A stretch of 36,269 nucleotides of DNA from assembly GCA_037176845.1 (NCBI GenBank), contig JAYKXP010000286.1, forward strand, positions 1-36,269, read 5' to 3'. This document shows positions 1 to 11,899 of this stretch, piece after piece; the first letter of the stretch is position 1; each line of letters begins with the position of its first letter. The DNA is from Paramarasmius palmivorus. Its lineage: Eukaryota; Basidiomycota; Agaricomycetes; Agaricales; Marasmiaceae. The notes under the pieces were generated by a model that had not been told where the DNA came from, searched no databases, and saw only the letters and a program-made list of their open reading frames with translations. The translations under genes were made by a program, and so were the position numbers.

Positions 1-3000
1 TACCCCGCAACGAAGTACCATGAAAACAAGCCGAGAGCTTTCCAAGTCGACTCTTCTGACTGAGTTCCTGTGGCAGTATGATAGTCAGCCTCGACAGCCA
101 CAGTCACCGAGACACATAAACCACCACTTCCCTAAGTGAGTGTTGATACTCCAGTAGCCGAGCGTTATCCGCTCAGACTCTTTCGTTTCCCGTATGGAAT
201 ACTCGCCTGCTTGATTTTAGGTCACGGTACTGCTTCGCCATACCAAATTCGAAGCAACGTGAATGACTAAATGTGACGTGACAGAACGTGGGGTCAGCTA
301 GGACACAAGACGAGGAAAGTCTGCTTACAATTCACAAAGCACCCTTAGCTTCCTTTGGGGCTTGCCAAACAAAAACGTTGTCGGTCTTGATGTCGACGTA
401 TAAGTTAAGTTCCATCTCACGTGGATAGTCTGAGGACCCGGGAGCGAATCAAGAGGTCGCAGGATGAGTGGTAGCGAAGAAACGGCTCCGTGAACAAACG
501 ACCGATTTTGACGAGAGCGGCCATGCAAGACGGTCTCATTGAATGAAGAATTTCCCTCCCGCACATGTCCAAGATCGATCTTCACAGACTAGGCCCATCA
601 AAAGATGATGACTAGAATGATTCGTTTAGAACCTTCTGACACAAATGAAAAGATTTGAGGCTATTCCACCGCTATAACAACCCAAGCGTCAACACAGTTC
701 CCCCGCCGAAACGACGTTTCCACTCACTACACCCCCATGCAGTCATGCAATAAGACAACGACAATTCGACCGATGTTGAGGCGCATCAGCTTTTCTAGGT
801 GCCTATGACGAAAGGTGGGGTGTCAGCGATCCATTAGCACGACCAAAAATACTCTTGCCACGCACAAACACTTTATAACACCGTCTGAGATGTTAGATAT
901 TAGTTCCTGATTCATCCATAAAAGCAGCAAAAAAAGTCAGGCAAAAACAGGTCAAAGAGAGCGCAGCAATCAAGCAATGCCTTCCGAAATAACACCAAAG
1001 GAACCCTCACCCTGATCTCTTCCCAACAACTAATAGTGTGACACCGCACGACATTCTGCAGTAGAGCAACGAAGTGAGAAAGAGATGGACTTGGTAAGAA
1101 ACAGAGCAGGTGGGAAAGCAACGGAAAGGCTTTGACCACGATTAAGCATATGTGGAAGCCACAAAGTGGTTCGGGACAGCTCCAACACTGTTATTTATAA
1201 AAAGGTAAACAAATATTTCCGTAGCGCTCAAACATAATCCACCTGCTCATATGATGGTACAATATCCTCTACCCTGTACTCTGAATAAGAACAACAATGT
1301 TCGGATCATACATAAACTACCGCCAAGGACTAGTCAGACGCGGTCCTAATCGTTCCCTCCTACTATTCCCAGTCCAATCACAAGTAACAGAGCACCATCG
1401 ACGTGCCAAATGGAGACGGATTCACTTTCGGCGGATCCCGCCACCAGAACGATTTTACGAGACCAAGGATATAGCGACGCAACAATCTTGCACGCTTGTG
1501 GTGTCCCTGCAACCATGATATATGAATTACAGCTGCCACACGGAAATCATCCAATATAGTTTCTGAAGCCACGTCGTGTAATCATCGCAAGCAGTGTTGT
1601 TTACTGTCCCCGACAGGGATCAGAACAGTGTGCTCAGCAAGGCGAGGGGTGATAAATACTCTGCGCAGATTGAATCTTTCGCACTCAACAATGGCCTTGA
1701 ATATGTTAACCGGCCATCTTATCTGTGGAGACATTTGTTCCTGAAGTGCATTCGATCGTGAGAAAATGATTGTCAGTTTCAACCTGGCATTCCTTGGCTG
1801 AAATAGCAGAGAAGCTCATGCCCATGGCCTACATATTGCCCTGGTTGCAAGTTATCAGGTAAATCCAGGCGTCTAGACAGGCAGGTAAAGGCAGCGAACG
1901 ACTCACCGACAAGAATGAACAATGTTCGAGAAGCCGTATTGCGCTTCCAACAAAGCTGTCGCCGCCTTTTGATTCGAAGTAAAATCGCCAGTACGGTGAC
2001 ACCGACCACCCCTCGAGATATTTAAATCCCGATTCCTGCTGTAAAGAAGCTGAAGGCAGAGTATCTCACGGAGAGGAGCCCAAACGCACGATAGACGTAG
2101 CCTGGCTTCCAAAAGAATCTAATCACCTGAAGCATAACAGTTGTGATCACGTGCCTGTTCGCCGCGCGAACGTATGTGATACCCCACAATCAAGAAGGAA
2201 CTACCACTCCCAACGCAATATAGTCCATCTGAGAGCAACACACGTCTATGGGAGCTCCATGTAAGTTCCACGTTCGGTCTCACGAGAGAAGTCCAGTAAT
2301 TCCGAATCCGATAATGATGACGTTTGCAACCACATCAGCTGTCCACGAATCAGCTTCATGAAACATCTCCTTAATACAAATAGGCACTCACGCATATTTT
2401 GGTGGAGCTAGCTCCTCGACCTTATCCTTTGGCGCCATCTTCTACAACTATAGCGAATAAACATCTGAGCGGATATCCAGTTCAATGACCACTTCAAACG
2501 CCCAGAAATGGAGATACGTAACCCGACGCGTCCCGCATGCCAAAGTCCGCTTGTTTGGACTTGTTGCCAGACAAGCTATCCAATTCACTCTAAACACATA
2601 TACTTTACGGCTACACAAAGAAATAGAGTCGATTTGGGACAAAGAAACTCCACAACATGCCACTCAATCGCTAAACCACTTCGGTACAGTCGCATTACGA
2701 TTGGGAAATACTTGAAAATCCATCGAATCCAGTGACGGATATCTGTAGCTTGCCCTTCAACACAAAACCTGTTCAGCGAAGTCCAATACCTCGAACACTG
2801 GGGTCAGCATGGACAATGGCTCCAACTCGTGGAAGAAACCACTGAGGGGTCACATCAAAAACTTGCTAACTTTAAAACCGAAGGATCCGACGCTACTGAC
2901 CGAGGACAAATCTTGTGCCCCTAAAAAACCCAGGTCCAAACCACCCGTTGAAACCGCATATCTATAGAGCAGAAAACGCACGCGCGGAACAGCCGTTTCC

Positions 3001-6000
3001 AATGACACCAACCCACTTCTCTTTGAGACTCGCGACATCATGCCTCCACCCGAAGCAAGATGAAACGCGAACCCCTTTTGAAGCGTCTCAGTCCCAGGAA
3101 TGTCCTTTGGGAACACTCGGGCTCATAAAGCCCCCCAATACGCTACTACACAATCACGACTTCAGCGTCTTCATGCGTCTTCTTGCACCAGCTCACTTCG
3201 TCACTGCCAAAACATGGTGTACGCTGTGGCGTGTCACTATGCCACCTTCTGCGCGAGTTATCGAAGTGGTTGAGACGTTTTCCGCTTCTGTAGGATCGAT
3301 ACTTGTCGAAAAGCACCTCTCTGCCAGTAAGCTCGCGCAATTCGGATGAACTGCACATAGTACGAGGTCCAATTTGCGAGACTTTAATTCAGTTGAACAG
3401 ACTGTAACCAATGCGACCACCGACATCGAGACCGCAACCTGCATCGCAAATGAAGTTAGCTCTAGCGATTTTCAAGAACGGCGTTTTCTGCTCTCTGCGC
3501 TCCATTGGGTACGCTCCGTATGTACCCTGTATCATATGTGGTAACGCATTGTCAAGACAACGTAAAAAACAATCCCCATGTCCGTTCACAACTCTCCAGG
3601 TACCACCAGCCCTACAATGGGAAAATCTACAGGCCAAACCCGCAAAACCCACTAGCAGTAGACATCACGAAAGAAGCCCTTTACTATATCAAAAGAAGCC
3701 GTAAGAAATCGGGTATTTACATGGACGAGAAACTGTAAACTTCACAGTAAATTATCAAAGACGGCGCTGCTTCCTCAATATACGCGGTCGAATCCCGGCA
3801 AGGCTAACGGAGAGAGAATGTAACAATTCGAAGGCGGTTCAATTCACATTGATGACGTACCCAGCGCCTACAATCTTCACACACGCGAGGGGACCCGGAG
3901 AGCCGAGTCGTCGCCAAGAGCTGTTTCTTTCTCCGGCATTGTCTAAAAAAGTTCCAACTGCGTCGAGGGTATCGAGTAGTGGTGGGTATGTAGCTCATGG
4001 GGTAGCAGGAATAAATATTCTTCTCGTCAAACCTTTTATCCTCGTACTCCAGAAGAATCCAATTGCTTTCTGTATCCGTGGTAATAAAAGGGAAGCTCCA
4101 AACTTGGATCAGGATCACTTCAACGCCTCATCATGTGGAACTAGGCCGAAACAATTCTTCGCGAGCTGCGAGGTTTGCGCCACCCCTAGTATAGCGCACA
4201 ATATCTTCAAACAAGCCACCTTTTGAGGACGCCTATCTGACTCGACATCAGTCTAGCAGAAGGAAGGCCCTAGGGATCAGAGGCAAATCAGGGTACGCAG
4301 GACATCTGTAATACGCAGCAAATTAGCGAGTCAGTACACATAGCAAATGTCATGTACTATGCTCAATGCCATTGCACCACGTACACAGTCTCTGCAGCTT
4401 CTCGCATCACAAGGCCTATCTGTCCGGAACATTAGTTTACCGACCTGAGTGCGTAAGATAGAAGAAAGTCAATACATGATCAAAGCGAGGTATACGGTAC
4501 TATGAAGAAAATAAACGCAAGATGTGGGAGGTCCCGAGAAAGCGATGGATAGTGAGATACATGAGAGCGCGGGGGATAATGCTATTGGAATGGCGATAGA
4601 ACTATGCGCCGAAGATCCCAATCCATGCGAACTCGAAGCTTCCACTCGTGCTCTCTGAAACATGGGATAAGGACAACTGCTGATAGCTATATGGGTATCG
4701 CGACGTTAGAACGTTGGGCATATGCCACGAGAAGCACAACAGAGTTCTACGCAAGTCTCGGTCGCGAGATTTTTAGATCTGGTAAGTAGAATCCGCTCTC
4801 ATAGTAGCTGTCGGTGCGTTACCCAGAGAGTAAAGTACAACGAGTGCGTGGCAGACTGCCGAAACGGCCTCGCCTTCGAGTGCTCGAGTCACGGCGACGA
4901 CGAGGTGGAATTCGAGACCATTCTTGGGGCGGCGCAATTGCAGACGGATACTATCTCGTCCATTTTCTGGAGTGATGAAGGCATATGTTCCGATGTCCGA
5001 GGCTTTCACGATGTTGGACGGGTGTGTAAAATACAACCACAGACATAGTAGAAGCCCATGCATACGGGATAAAAAACAGAAGAAAGCCCAAAATAGTGTG
5101 ACATCTGGAACCTTACCAGCGAAACTAGCTCCCAGTAACTATCTTGTACCTCGATGATCAGGACCAAGAACTTTTCCCTTCTCACCTCTCTCATGAAGAC
5201 TGCACCCCTGTACCGGTCACACATGGTCAACTCTGAGGTTTTTGAAGTTCGTGTTTAACATGTCGGAAGCAGGAAAGCGGGACCAATGTACAAGATCTTC
5301 TTGCTCAGTACCCCCCAGTTCTGCGTCAAGAAGCCATATCGGCTTCCGATAATCTCAGCGTCAAAATACGTCCCGTCAGCTCAGGATAGTCGTTTTGTAA
5401 GGCCGCATATGCGAAGTATCACACCATAGGAAGGAATAGAGGTAAAGTCCACATTCCTATTCCGAGGTCATAAGGCAAACATGCACAAGGCCACGTGCTA
5501 AACACACGCACCACAATCGTTACAGTCACATCATAACTATTCCGAACCACTCTTCTGTGTTCCCTGGAAGATAGCTCCCGGGATACAGACAATGGTGTGT
5601 CTGAGACCGCAATCGAAGGCGAGAGAAGTCCGTGAGCGGGCTGGGGCGCCCCGATACGGTCGCTCATGCCATCTGCGGTCGACTCTGAGGCTGCGAATGG
5701 ATGATGGGAGTGATGTGTCGAGGTGATAATAGGGTGGGGCTTGGGATGACTGGGGTGTGAAGAGCGGACAGCGAAGGTTTCACTTGATAAGAGGGTATGA
5801 CCACAGCTTCGTGATAAATGGATTTCGGGGCTCGACAGCAGCGGTTCCAGGCTGTCACTAAGCCTCAAACGGGTCTGTTGTACACCGTGAGTTGTCACGC
5901 GCTGTATACACAGGTTCACCGCATGTCGGGGATGACCGAGGATCAATGTCGACTAGAGGCGACGCCGGCGCCTGAGGAGATCGAGAAGGGAAAAGAAGAT

Positions 6001-6490
6001 GACTTTGAGTCTGGCATCCAGCACAAAGGGATAGCCTCTGCACCGACGACGAAGACCGAGTTTCCAGGTTCTACCGCACGATGACAGTGGGTACATAACT
6101 TGATTTGAGCTGGGCTGAGATTCGACTGGAACTTGGTCCCCATGCGTATACTCTGTCGGCATTGCTGTTGAAGAAAAGAAAAAAGTGGTTGATGAGGAAG
6201 AGTGGTGAGACTGAGAGCGGGCCGGGGGACTATTCATTCCACCTAGCTGGCACGTGGACAGCAGCGCCTTTCCCCACACTTTCTGCCCTGTCAACGGTTC
6301 TGATTCTTTTGAATTCGGTTCCAGATCCGTCTACATGGACAGTCTCGGCACTGCATCCAGACATCTCAAAATTCATCTTCATGCATTAAGAATACAAGTA
6401 GCTCTAATGTTCCGTGCATAACCATAGGGTACGTGAAACAGCCTCTAATAGGTCCCCCCCATCGTAACAGAAAAATTCCAAAAAACTCCC
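1..6490. other. Gene-poor stretch, no supportable gene
   Basis: Only short overlapping frames on both strands are present, none with a recognisable domain or a convincing chain of introns. A TATAAAAAGG-like string lies near 1197. The minus strand between 2438 and about 1780 has membrane-like wording in several frames (see separate entry). The minus strand at 5063-4773 has one frame of better composition with no family I recognise. The 175-residue minus frame at 5946-5419 is Ser/His/Pro rich and looks non-coding. This may be intergenic DNA with old, unrecognisable remnants. Confidence 0.5.
1780..2438 (-). pseudogene. Possible remnant of a small membrane-protein gene
   Basis: An ATG at 2438 opens a 47-nt frame (MAPKDKVEELAPPKYA) that ends at a good GTGAGT donor at 2391. 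Just downstream a frame reads EMFHEADSWTADVVANVI followed by a hydrophobic run ending near a second GTGAG. Further pieces such as GITYVRAANRHVITTVMLQ and FSFFTAGIGI follow in shifting frames. The splice phase between the first two pieces does not match, and stops interrupt the rest. I infer a decayed gene for a multi-pass membrane protein, but the family is not recognised and chance cannot be excluded. Confidence 0.2.
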
Positions 6491-6491
6491 A

Positions 6492-9400
6492 CTACGGACG
6501 CCGGCCATCTCCGTCAATCTTCTTTTCTTCTGGAAGGTTTTCATCCACGCTGGCGGACTTTGTTGACCCTGGTCGCAGCATCCTTGTTGGTGCCTCCTCA
6601 ACCGTTTTGGAATCGGGATGAACGTCATCATCTGAAGGAGCTGTCCCTTGTTGTTGGTGGCTCGACGCCTTTTCTTCGTCATTTACCTTGGTCTTATCAT
6701 TACCACCTTGCACAATGGGTGCGTTTCAGTGTATATCGCACGTATAAATAGAACTAGAAGAAGTCCAGGTAGAAAATTCAATGCACAAAACAAGACAGGT
6801 AAATAGAAGGAACATACCCATCAAGAATCCGACGCCTATGATGGGCGTGCAGGCCTACCCAAATTGAACTTATCGACTTGGCATAGGGCTTGTATAAACT
6901 GCGAAACGTGTATTGGCATCCTGTACAGGCGCATCAGCGGGAAGCACTGGGAACCTAGGAACCTGAACTGACCGGTATCTCTTTCAAATGTCTGACGCTC
7001 TGGCTGAGAGCACCGCTGGATGTATCGATAGAGAGGGTTGGGTAATGTCGTCCAGTCTATTTCGCAGAGTCTAATGAATAAAGCGTGTGAGTGTCAGCTA
7101 AGCATGGCTTCTCAGTCCGCAGAACACCACTCACACTCGACCAGATGGCCTGTCGCCAGATGGCGATACCCACAGTTTCCGCCTAGAGTTCTATTATTAC
7201 GAAGAGCATCCAATGATGACCCGGAGACACTGCAATACCATTCATATAACCCACTCTAATGAAACCGAAGGCGGCTGTACTGGTTGCCATATCCTTGATA
7301 GGCATAGCCGCCTGCAAACCAATCAACGGCGTCTAGCATTGGACGTCAACATTCCCGTATCGGTCTGATTCATCGCGAAATCACATCAACTCACCTGGAA
7401 GAGACATCCGAGCCCTGCAGCTGCTACCAACGGATAGAGAACCTGTTCCGCTCTACGAGAATTCTACGCTCAGAGCCAGCTACGGAACTAGAGTGGGACA
7501 AACAACACTCACATGTTCGAATGGCTGTCCAACATTGTCATCAATCCGTAGCCGAGCGTAAAGATGGCCCATGCAATCCACATAACAATTCTATACTCTC
7601 CAAACCTCGTGACGATGATACCAGAGACCGCAGAAATAAGAGCACCGCCAAGCCTGAGAATGGCATGCATTCTTTTACCAGGGGTATGTCAGTTGATGAA
7701 GAGGGACGGGTGAATTACAACTTACTTTACACCGGCCCCTAGTGGCAGAAGCTCCAAGATCTGATAGTAGAGGGGAAGGTAGTAGTGCACCTATGTGTTT
7801 CGCAAGGTAAGCGCGTGTCGCCAGGTAACTAAAACGCCAATTACGCACCGGTAAAGAACGTCACAGCATGCAGGAAAACGATATCAATTATGATCGAAGT
7901 GGTTCGGGTCTAGGTGGTCGGTATAGGTGGTCGGTATAACCCATTTCTATGCTCACTGTAATAGAAACATACCTTGAAACAGCCTTGGTGGGGACAATAG
8001 CAGATTTGGTCGTGAAGGCTTCATATTACACCAGCTGTAATCAAACACAGCCCCGCCAACAACTAAGAGAGCGATAGTTTGTGCAGATTTCCCTGTTGTA
8101 TATAATCAGTTGTGCTTCGTATTGAACACGTTCAGGATACTTACACTCGAGTCTCGCTGAAGCTTAAGCCAAGAAGCAAGCACTACTACGCCGACAATGA
8201 TCAGCCAGAGGCCGATAAATGTCGAATTCTTGGGACATGCTGATGAAGGACTTTGCTTGACAGGGTTGAGGTTGAGGAAAATGAAAAGGAGGATGACAGC
8301 GGCACCGCCAGTTGGCCTAGCGAGAGACTGTTAGGTGTTGCCTTGAAGTGAAAAGGAAGTAACTATACAAGTTGATCCAGAAACACCTGGGATATGAGTC
8401 AGCAAAAGGAAGGAATGTTGCGTTTCCAGGACTCACCATCTCCAGCTTACGTGGTCGGTGAAGACCTGGTAGATATCAAATTTGAACAGGTGCGGAGACC
8501 ATTCTGGAAATGCCACTTACACCTCCAAGTAGAGGCCCGACAACACTAGACAATTTCATTTAACCTTGACCGTAAAAGCTCACAGCGTACATACCTTGCT
8601 ATGCCCCAAGTTGATCCAATAAGGCCACCATATTTGCCACGCCTACCATATTCATTAGTTAAGCTTCATTGAGCTTGAAAGTGCACGTACTCTTGCAGAG
8701 GCACGATATCGCTAACCGTGATATTTACCTTAATGGCGGAGTTTAGTCATAAACGCGTCTTAAACACGAGTCTCTCACCAATTGGATGATTCCTCCTCCG
8801 CCAATGCCTTGAACGGCACGGCAAACGATCAACCAGACCATGGTTTGTGCGGCACCACACAGTGCGGAGCCAATCTATGATTAAACGCATGAGTCACATT
8901 TTCGTCAAACGTGCGACAATATTGGACGGACCAGGAACACGCCGATGCATCCGTATAATATGGGTTTTCTTCCTGTAGTTAAAGCTTAGCGGAAGTTATC
9001 GGAAATTGAACGAGCGTGATCCACCTATGATGTCCGAAAGTTTGCCATAAAGCGGTGATAATGTCGCAGCAGCAAGAAGATATGCGCTACAATGTGAATG
9101 AGCCGGAGGCTGAATACGAAATAGAAGCTAGAACGCGCACCTTCCCACCCAACTGTAGTCCTTGCCACCCCCCAAATCGCTCACGATGGTTGGCAGAGCA
9201 GTAGCAACTATGGTCTATATGACATCCCAATTCAATTTCCTTGCAAGTTACACAAACGGAAAGCGGGAGAACGGACTTGGTCTATAGCCGCCAAGAAGAT
9301 ACAGCACATTAATCCTAGAAACACCTAAAGAAACGACAAAAATGGATGAGCGAGAATAAAAGTAGATAGTGGGGTAGTTACTGACAACTGGTAGATTGTT

Positions 9401-9553
9401 CTTTGGTAACACATGTGCCTCATTTGCCTTCCAGGACTCTCCAGGCTTTGCTTTCGCGGTCGTTGAGGGTGCCACGTCAACGGCAGACGGGGAATTGGTC
9501 GTTGCTTCCTCCTTTTGCGTAGACGCCATGTCCGTGGTGAACGTCGAGGACAA
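6492..9553 (-). pseudogene. MFS multidrug transporter (DHA2 / 14-TM type), frame-broken
   Basis: On the minus strand this is a many-exon gene for a major facilitator, a proton-coupled drug exporter of the plasma or vacuolar membrane. Exon 1 (9553-9386) gives a soluble N-terminus ending NNLPV. Exon 2 (9324-9277) gives VFLGLMCCIFLAAIDQ, and the next exon TIVATALPTIVSDLGGGKDY, the family's TM1 signature. Then come SAYLLAAATLSPLYGKLSDIIGRK with motif A (GKLSDIIGRKP), the stretch CRAVQGIGGGGIIQL, and SVVGPLLGG with [20 protein letters not shown]. Later exons show GLGCLFQ, TPLIGLQAAMPIKDMATSTA and a charged tail ending GDGRRP. The order and wording match full-length DHA2 transporters. Frame breaks are visible near 8175, 8043, 8025, 7987, 7178, 7040 and 6715, mostly single-base gains or losses, so no full-length product is possible. 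Flanking housekeeping genes are clean, so decay is more likely than sequencing error. Confidence 0.85.
7911..7936 (+). repeat. 13-bp tandem duplication in an MFS intron
   Basis: TAGGTGGTCGGTA occurs twice head to tail just upstream of an acceptor in the decayed transporter gene. It lengthens the space between branch point and acceptor and is a minor mark of drift. Confidence 0.85.
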
Positions 9554-9583
9554 GAAGGGACACGGGAAGGGCCACCGGCGAAA

Positions 9584-9589
9584 TTTATA
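9584..9589 (-). promoter_or_regulatory. TATA box of the MFS gene
   Basis: The minus strand reads CTATAAATTT at 9590-9581. It lies 31-36 nt before the first ATG (9553) and 55-60 nt before the in-frame ninth codon ATG (9529). With a usual TATA-to-start-of-transcription distance of about 30 nt, the first ATG would have almost no leader, so translation probably began at 9529. Confidence 0.4.
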
Positions 9590-11214
9590 GATGTCGTATC
9601 GCCGTGGGTCATGTCATTTTTTGAGCTCTCCTGGTCTCCATCGCAGGGCGAAAGGAGACCAGCATCGTGCCGTGCCTACCGGCATCATTCGGCTCTTGGT
9701 TCTTTCGGTAACTCTCCGAGCCTCTGAGTCCGAGTGTTCATTAGCCTTCAGTGTTCATCTAGAGGGTTCTAGGTCTGTTTTCGAGGCTGCTAATTAACGA
9801 GACCACATAATAAGACCTCAAAGTGATTTTTCAAGGACTAATACCAGCTTTTTTGCATAGAATTCTGTCGCGAGGCGTTATCGGCCTTGAAAACAAGCTG
9901 AGTAAGTGTCCCTGTCATCGGTTAAACGGCCGACGCGGAGCTCAACAGGGTCTCCAAGTGGCAGGGCATCTGCATTCTTACTTGTCGTGGGCATCGTGTG
10001 TAGAAACGTATGGAAGTGTTGCTGTTGATCGCCAATGACACCATTCCGAACATCAAGCTATCGAGCAGTCAGACCTACACACCAGCAGAGAAGAAACTTG
10101 CAGTACATTTTACAACTCAACACGATCATCGCAGTCGAGTTTAATTAGGCGACCGATTGATGGGCAAAGCAGCATTGAAACATTGATAGGCTGACCACCT
10201 CTGACCACGAGACGGAGCTACCGAGTTTGAGCACTGGAGATAGCTGCAGGCGTTCTGTTAGAGGTGTCATGCAGGATAGTGTAGGTGAGAGGAATTCGTT
10301 GGACCTTGGTCCCCAGGCAGCACCCAAGTGCCTCAGGCAATTCGGGAAAGGGTAGCTGGGACTGTGGGTAAAAATAGCTCGATATGGATCGACACGCTTT
10401 AGCCGGTCATCAACCAGACAACGTGACGTTAGCAACTCCTTTGCTTCTTACACTCACTCATTCGCCGCTAGGGTTAAGCTCGTCAAGTGCCACGGTATCT
10501 ATGCTATAGTTTATAGCTAAAGGGCGACTTCAAGGTGCCAACTCCGAGTGGCGTATAATAAAAGGCGAGTTTTGTATCTCACAATGACTGCGGTAGTCAC
10601 CACTTTCAGGACACATGGTTGCAATTTTAAACACTTCACAAATATGCATTAAAAGTCCCAGGTTCTGCGCAGTCGACCGGCACTCGAAAAGCCTTGACCA
10701 TGTATGCAAAGCCTGTGGTCTCTCCCGGAACATGGTGGGTAGTCAGAAGGTCATCATTGACGCAAAATCCCGTTAAAAAATTCTTCCTCGACACCCATTC
10801 TTTGTGTATTAACCCCGTCGTCATTGTATTACCATCAAGATCCCCTCATTCCGTCAAGCATGGCTTCTCTCAAAGAATTCTCGTCAATCATTCCATCTGA
10901 TGATCTATTTGCTCCCTCGATACTTCATCTTCTCACCAGTGGGACAAAATCCTACAGTTCAGGACTCTCATCACCTACATGTATCACTAACACGTTCTGG
11001 CTCCATACTTCCCGGTGCTGCGGGGGAATTACGATGGGTGGCGCAAGAGCGACCTAATACCTCTTGCACGTCCAAAATTTGACTCGGACTCTCTGCATCT
11101 AGGTACATCTCCCACCTGACGACAAATAATATACTTTCAGCCTGTGGGATCATCGCTGCGCTTGCTCAAAACCTCCGTATTGTCGTCTTTCATTCCCATC
11201 TCTGCACGAAAACC
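9590..11214. other. Intergenic region, no supportable gene
   Basis: Several short frames occur on both strands, none with family resemblance. The ATG at 10860 (MASLKEFSSIIPSDDLFAPS) has a plausible leader and coding-like start but stops after about 65 codons, with no convincing splice continuation. I treat it as unproven. The right end is the promoter of the secreted-repeat gene. Confidence 0.4.
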
Positions 11215-11221
11215 TATATAA
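11215..11221 (+). promoter_or_regulatory. TATA box of the secreted repeat-protein gene
   Basis: TATATAA lies 71 nt before the ATG at 11292, a spacing that gives a leader of roughly 40 nt. No other TATA-like string is nearer the start codon. Confidence 0.5.
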
Positions 11222-11291
11222 CCTGCTCCCTGGCCGTCAATATTCTTCACTCCAGTTAACAACTCGAGATCGACCAAGCCTTCAAACAACC

Positions 11292-11899
11292 ATGCAATTC
11301 AAGAAGAACTTTATCCTCTTCATCGTCGCTGCCGTGTTATCTAGCGGTGTCGCCATTCCGGTGAATAGCCTCTGACTTTTTTATGTATCTTTTGGCCACT
11401 AACATTAGAACCATAGATCAACCCCATTGGAACTGACGAGCTGAGCGTCACCGGAAATGAAATTCGTGGACGTACCGAATTCATTGATGTTAGCCGCTCC
11501 TTCTGCTTCTTAGCTCTCTTACTGACTTTACCAATTGGTTAGGTCGCGAAAAGGCGTCACGGCGATAGCGCTGAACGTGGCCGTAGTCGTGAACGCGTCG
11601 TACTCGCTGCTCGAAGACATGGGGATTCTGGGTCTCGTGGTCGTGGTAGGAGCCACCTGGCCGCCCGAAGACATGGCGACTCTGGCTCTCGAGGCAGAGG
11701 TAGATCCCGCGAACGCAACTTGGAGGCCCGTAGGCATGGTTCGGGCAGTAGGGGCAGGGGAAACAGCCATTTAGCTGCTCGGCGACATGGTTCTGGCTCT
11801 CGGGGCAGAGGTAGATCCCGCGAACGCAACTTGGAGGCCCGCAGGCACGGCAACGATTCTGGGTCTCGCGGTAGGGGACGAAGCCGTGGTCGCAATTGA
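11292..11899 (+). CDS. Small secreted Arg-rich repeat protein, candidate Kex2-processed precursor (165 aa)
   Basis: The three exons are 11292-11360, 11417-11488 and 11543-11899, all joined in phase 0. The introns are 56 and 54 nt, with a CTAAC and a CTGAC branch point. Exon 1 is a classic signal peptide (MQFKKNFILFIVAAVLSSGVA, cleavage near A-IP). Exon 2 is an acidic pro-like linker (INPIGTDELSVTGNEIRGRT). Exon 3 encodes 118 residues of Arg/Gly/Ser repeats. The block RRHG(D/S)SGSRGRGRS recurs after dibasic sites: KR-RHG once, then AARR-HG and EARR-HG five times, with SRERNLEARRHG spacers. These sites are where Kex2-type proteases cut fungal propeptides. A 38-bp DNA segment is repeated exactly (11693-11730 and 11804-11841), so the array is young or homogenised. 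The donor of intron 2 (GTTAGC) is weak, and unspliced RNA would stop at TAG 11540-11542. No homolog is recognised. Secretion and processing are inferred; function is unknown. A cationic antimicrobial, a cell-wall component or a signal are all possible. Confidence 0.75.
11693..11841 (+). repeat. Direct repeat inside the secreted-protein gene
   Basis: A 38-bp sequence beginning GGCAGAGGTAGATCCCGCGA occurs without mismatch at 11693-11730 and 11804-11841. The period is 111 nt, exactly 37 codons. Shorter, diverged copies of the R-R-H-G unit lie between and before them. Because the period is a multiple of three, copy-number change would keep the frame. Confidence 0.9.

Noticed and set aside
5419..5946. 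175-codon minus-strand frame
   Set aside because: Ser/His/Pro-rich wording without domain, signal or intron logic; overlapping frames on both strands are also open.
11535..11774. Plus-strand frame rich in Val/Ala and a 140-codon minus frame over the secreted gene
   Set aside because: Both are by-products of the GC-rich repeat. Only the third frame joins a signal-peptide exon with matching phases and splice sites.
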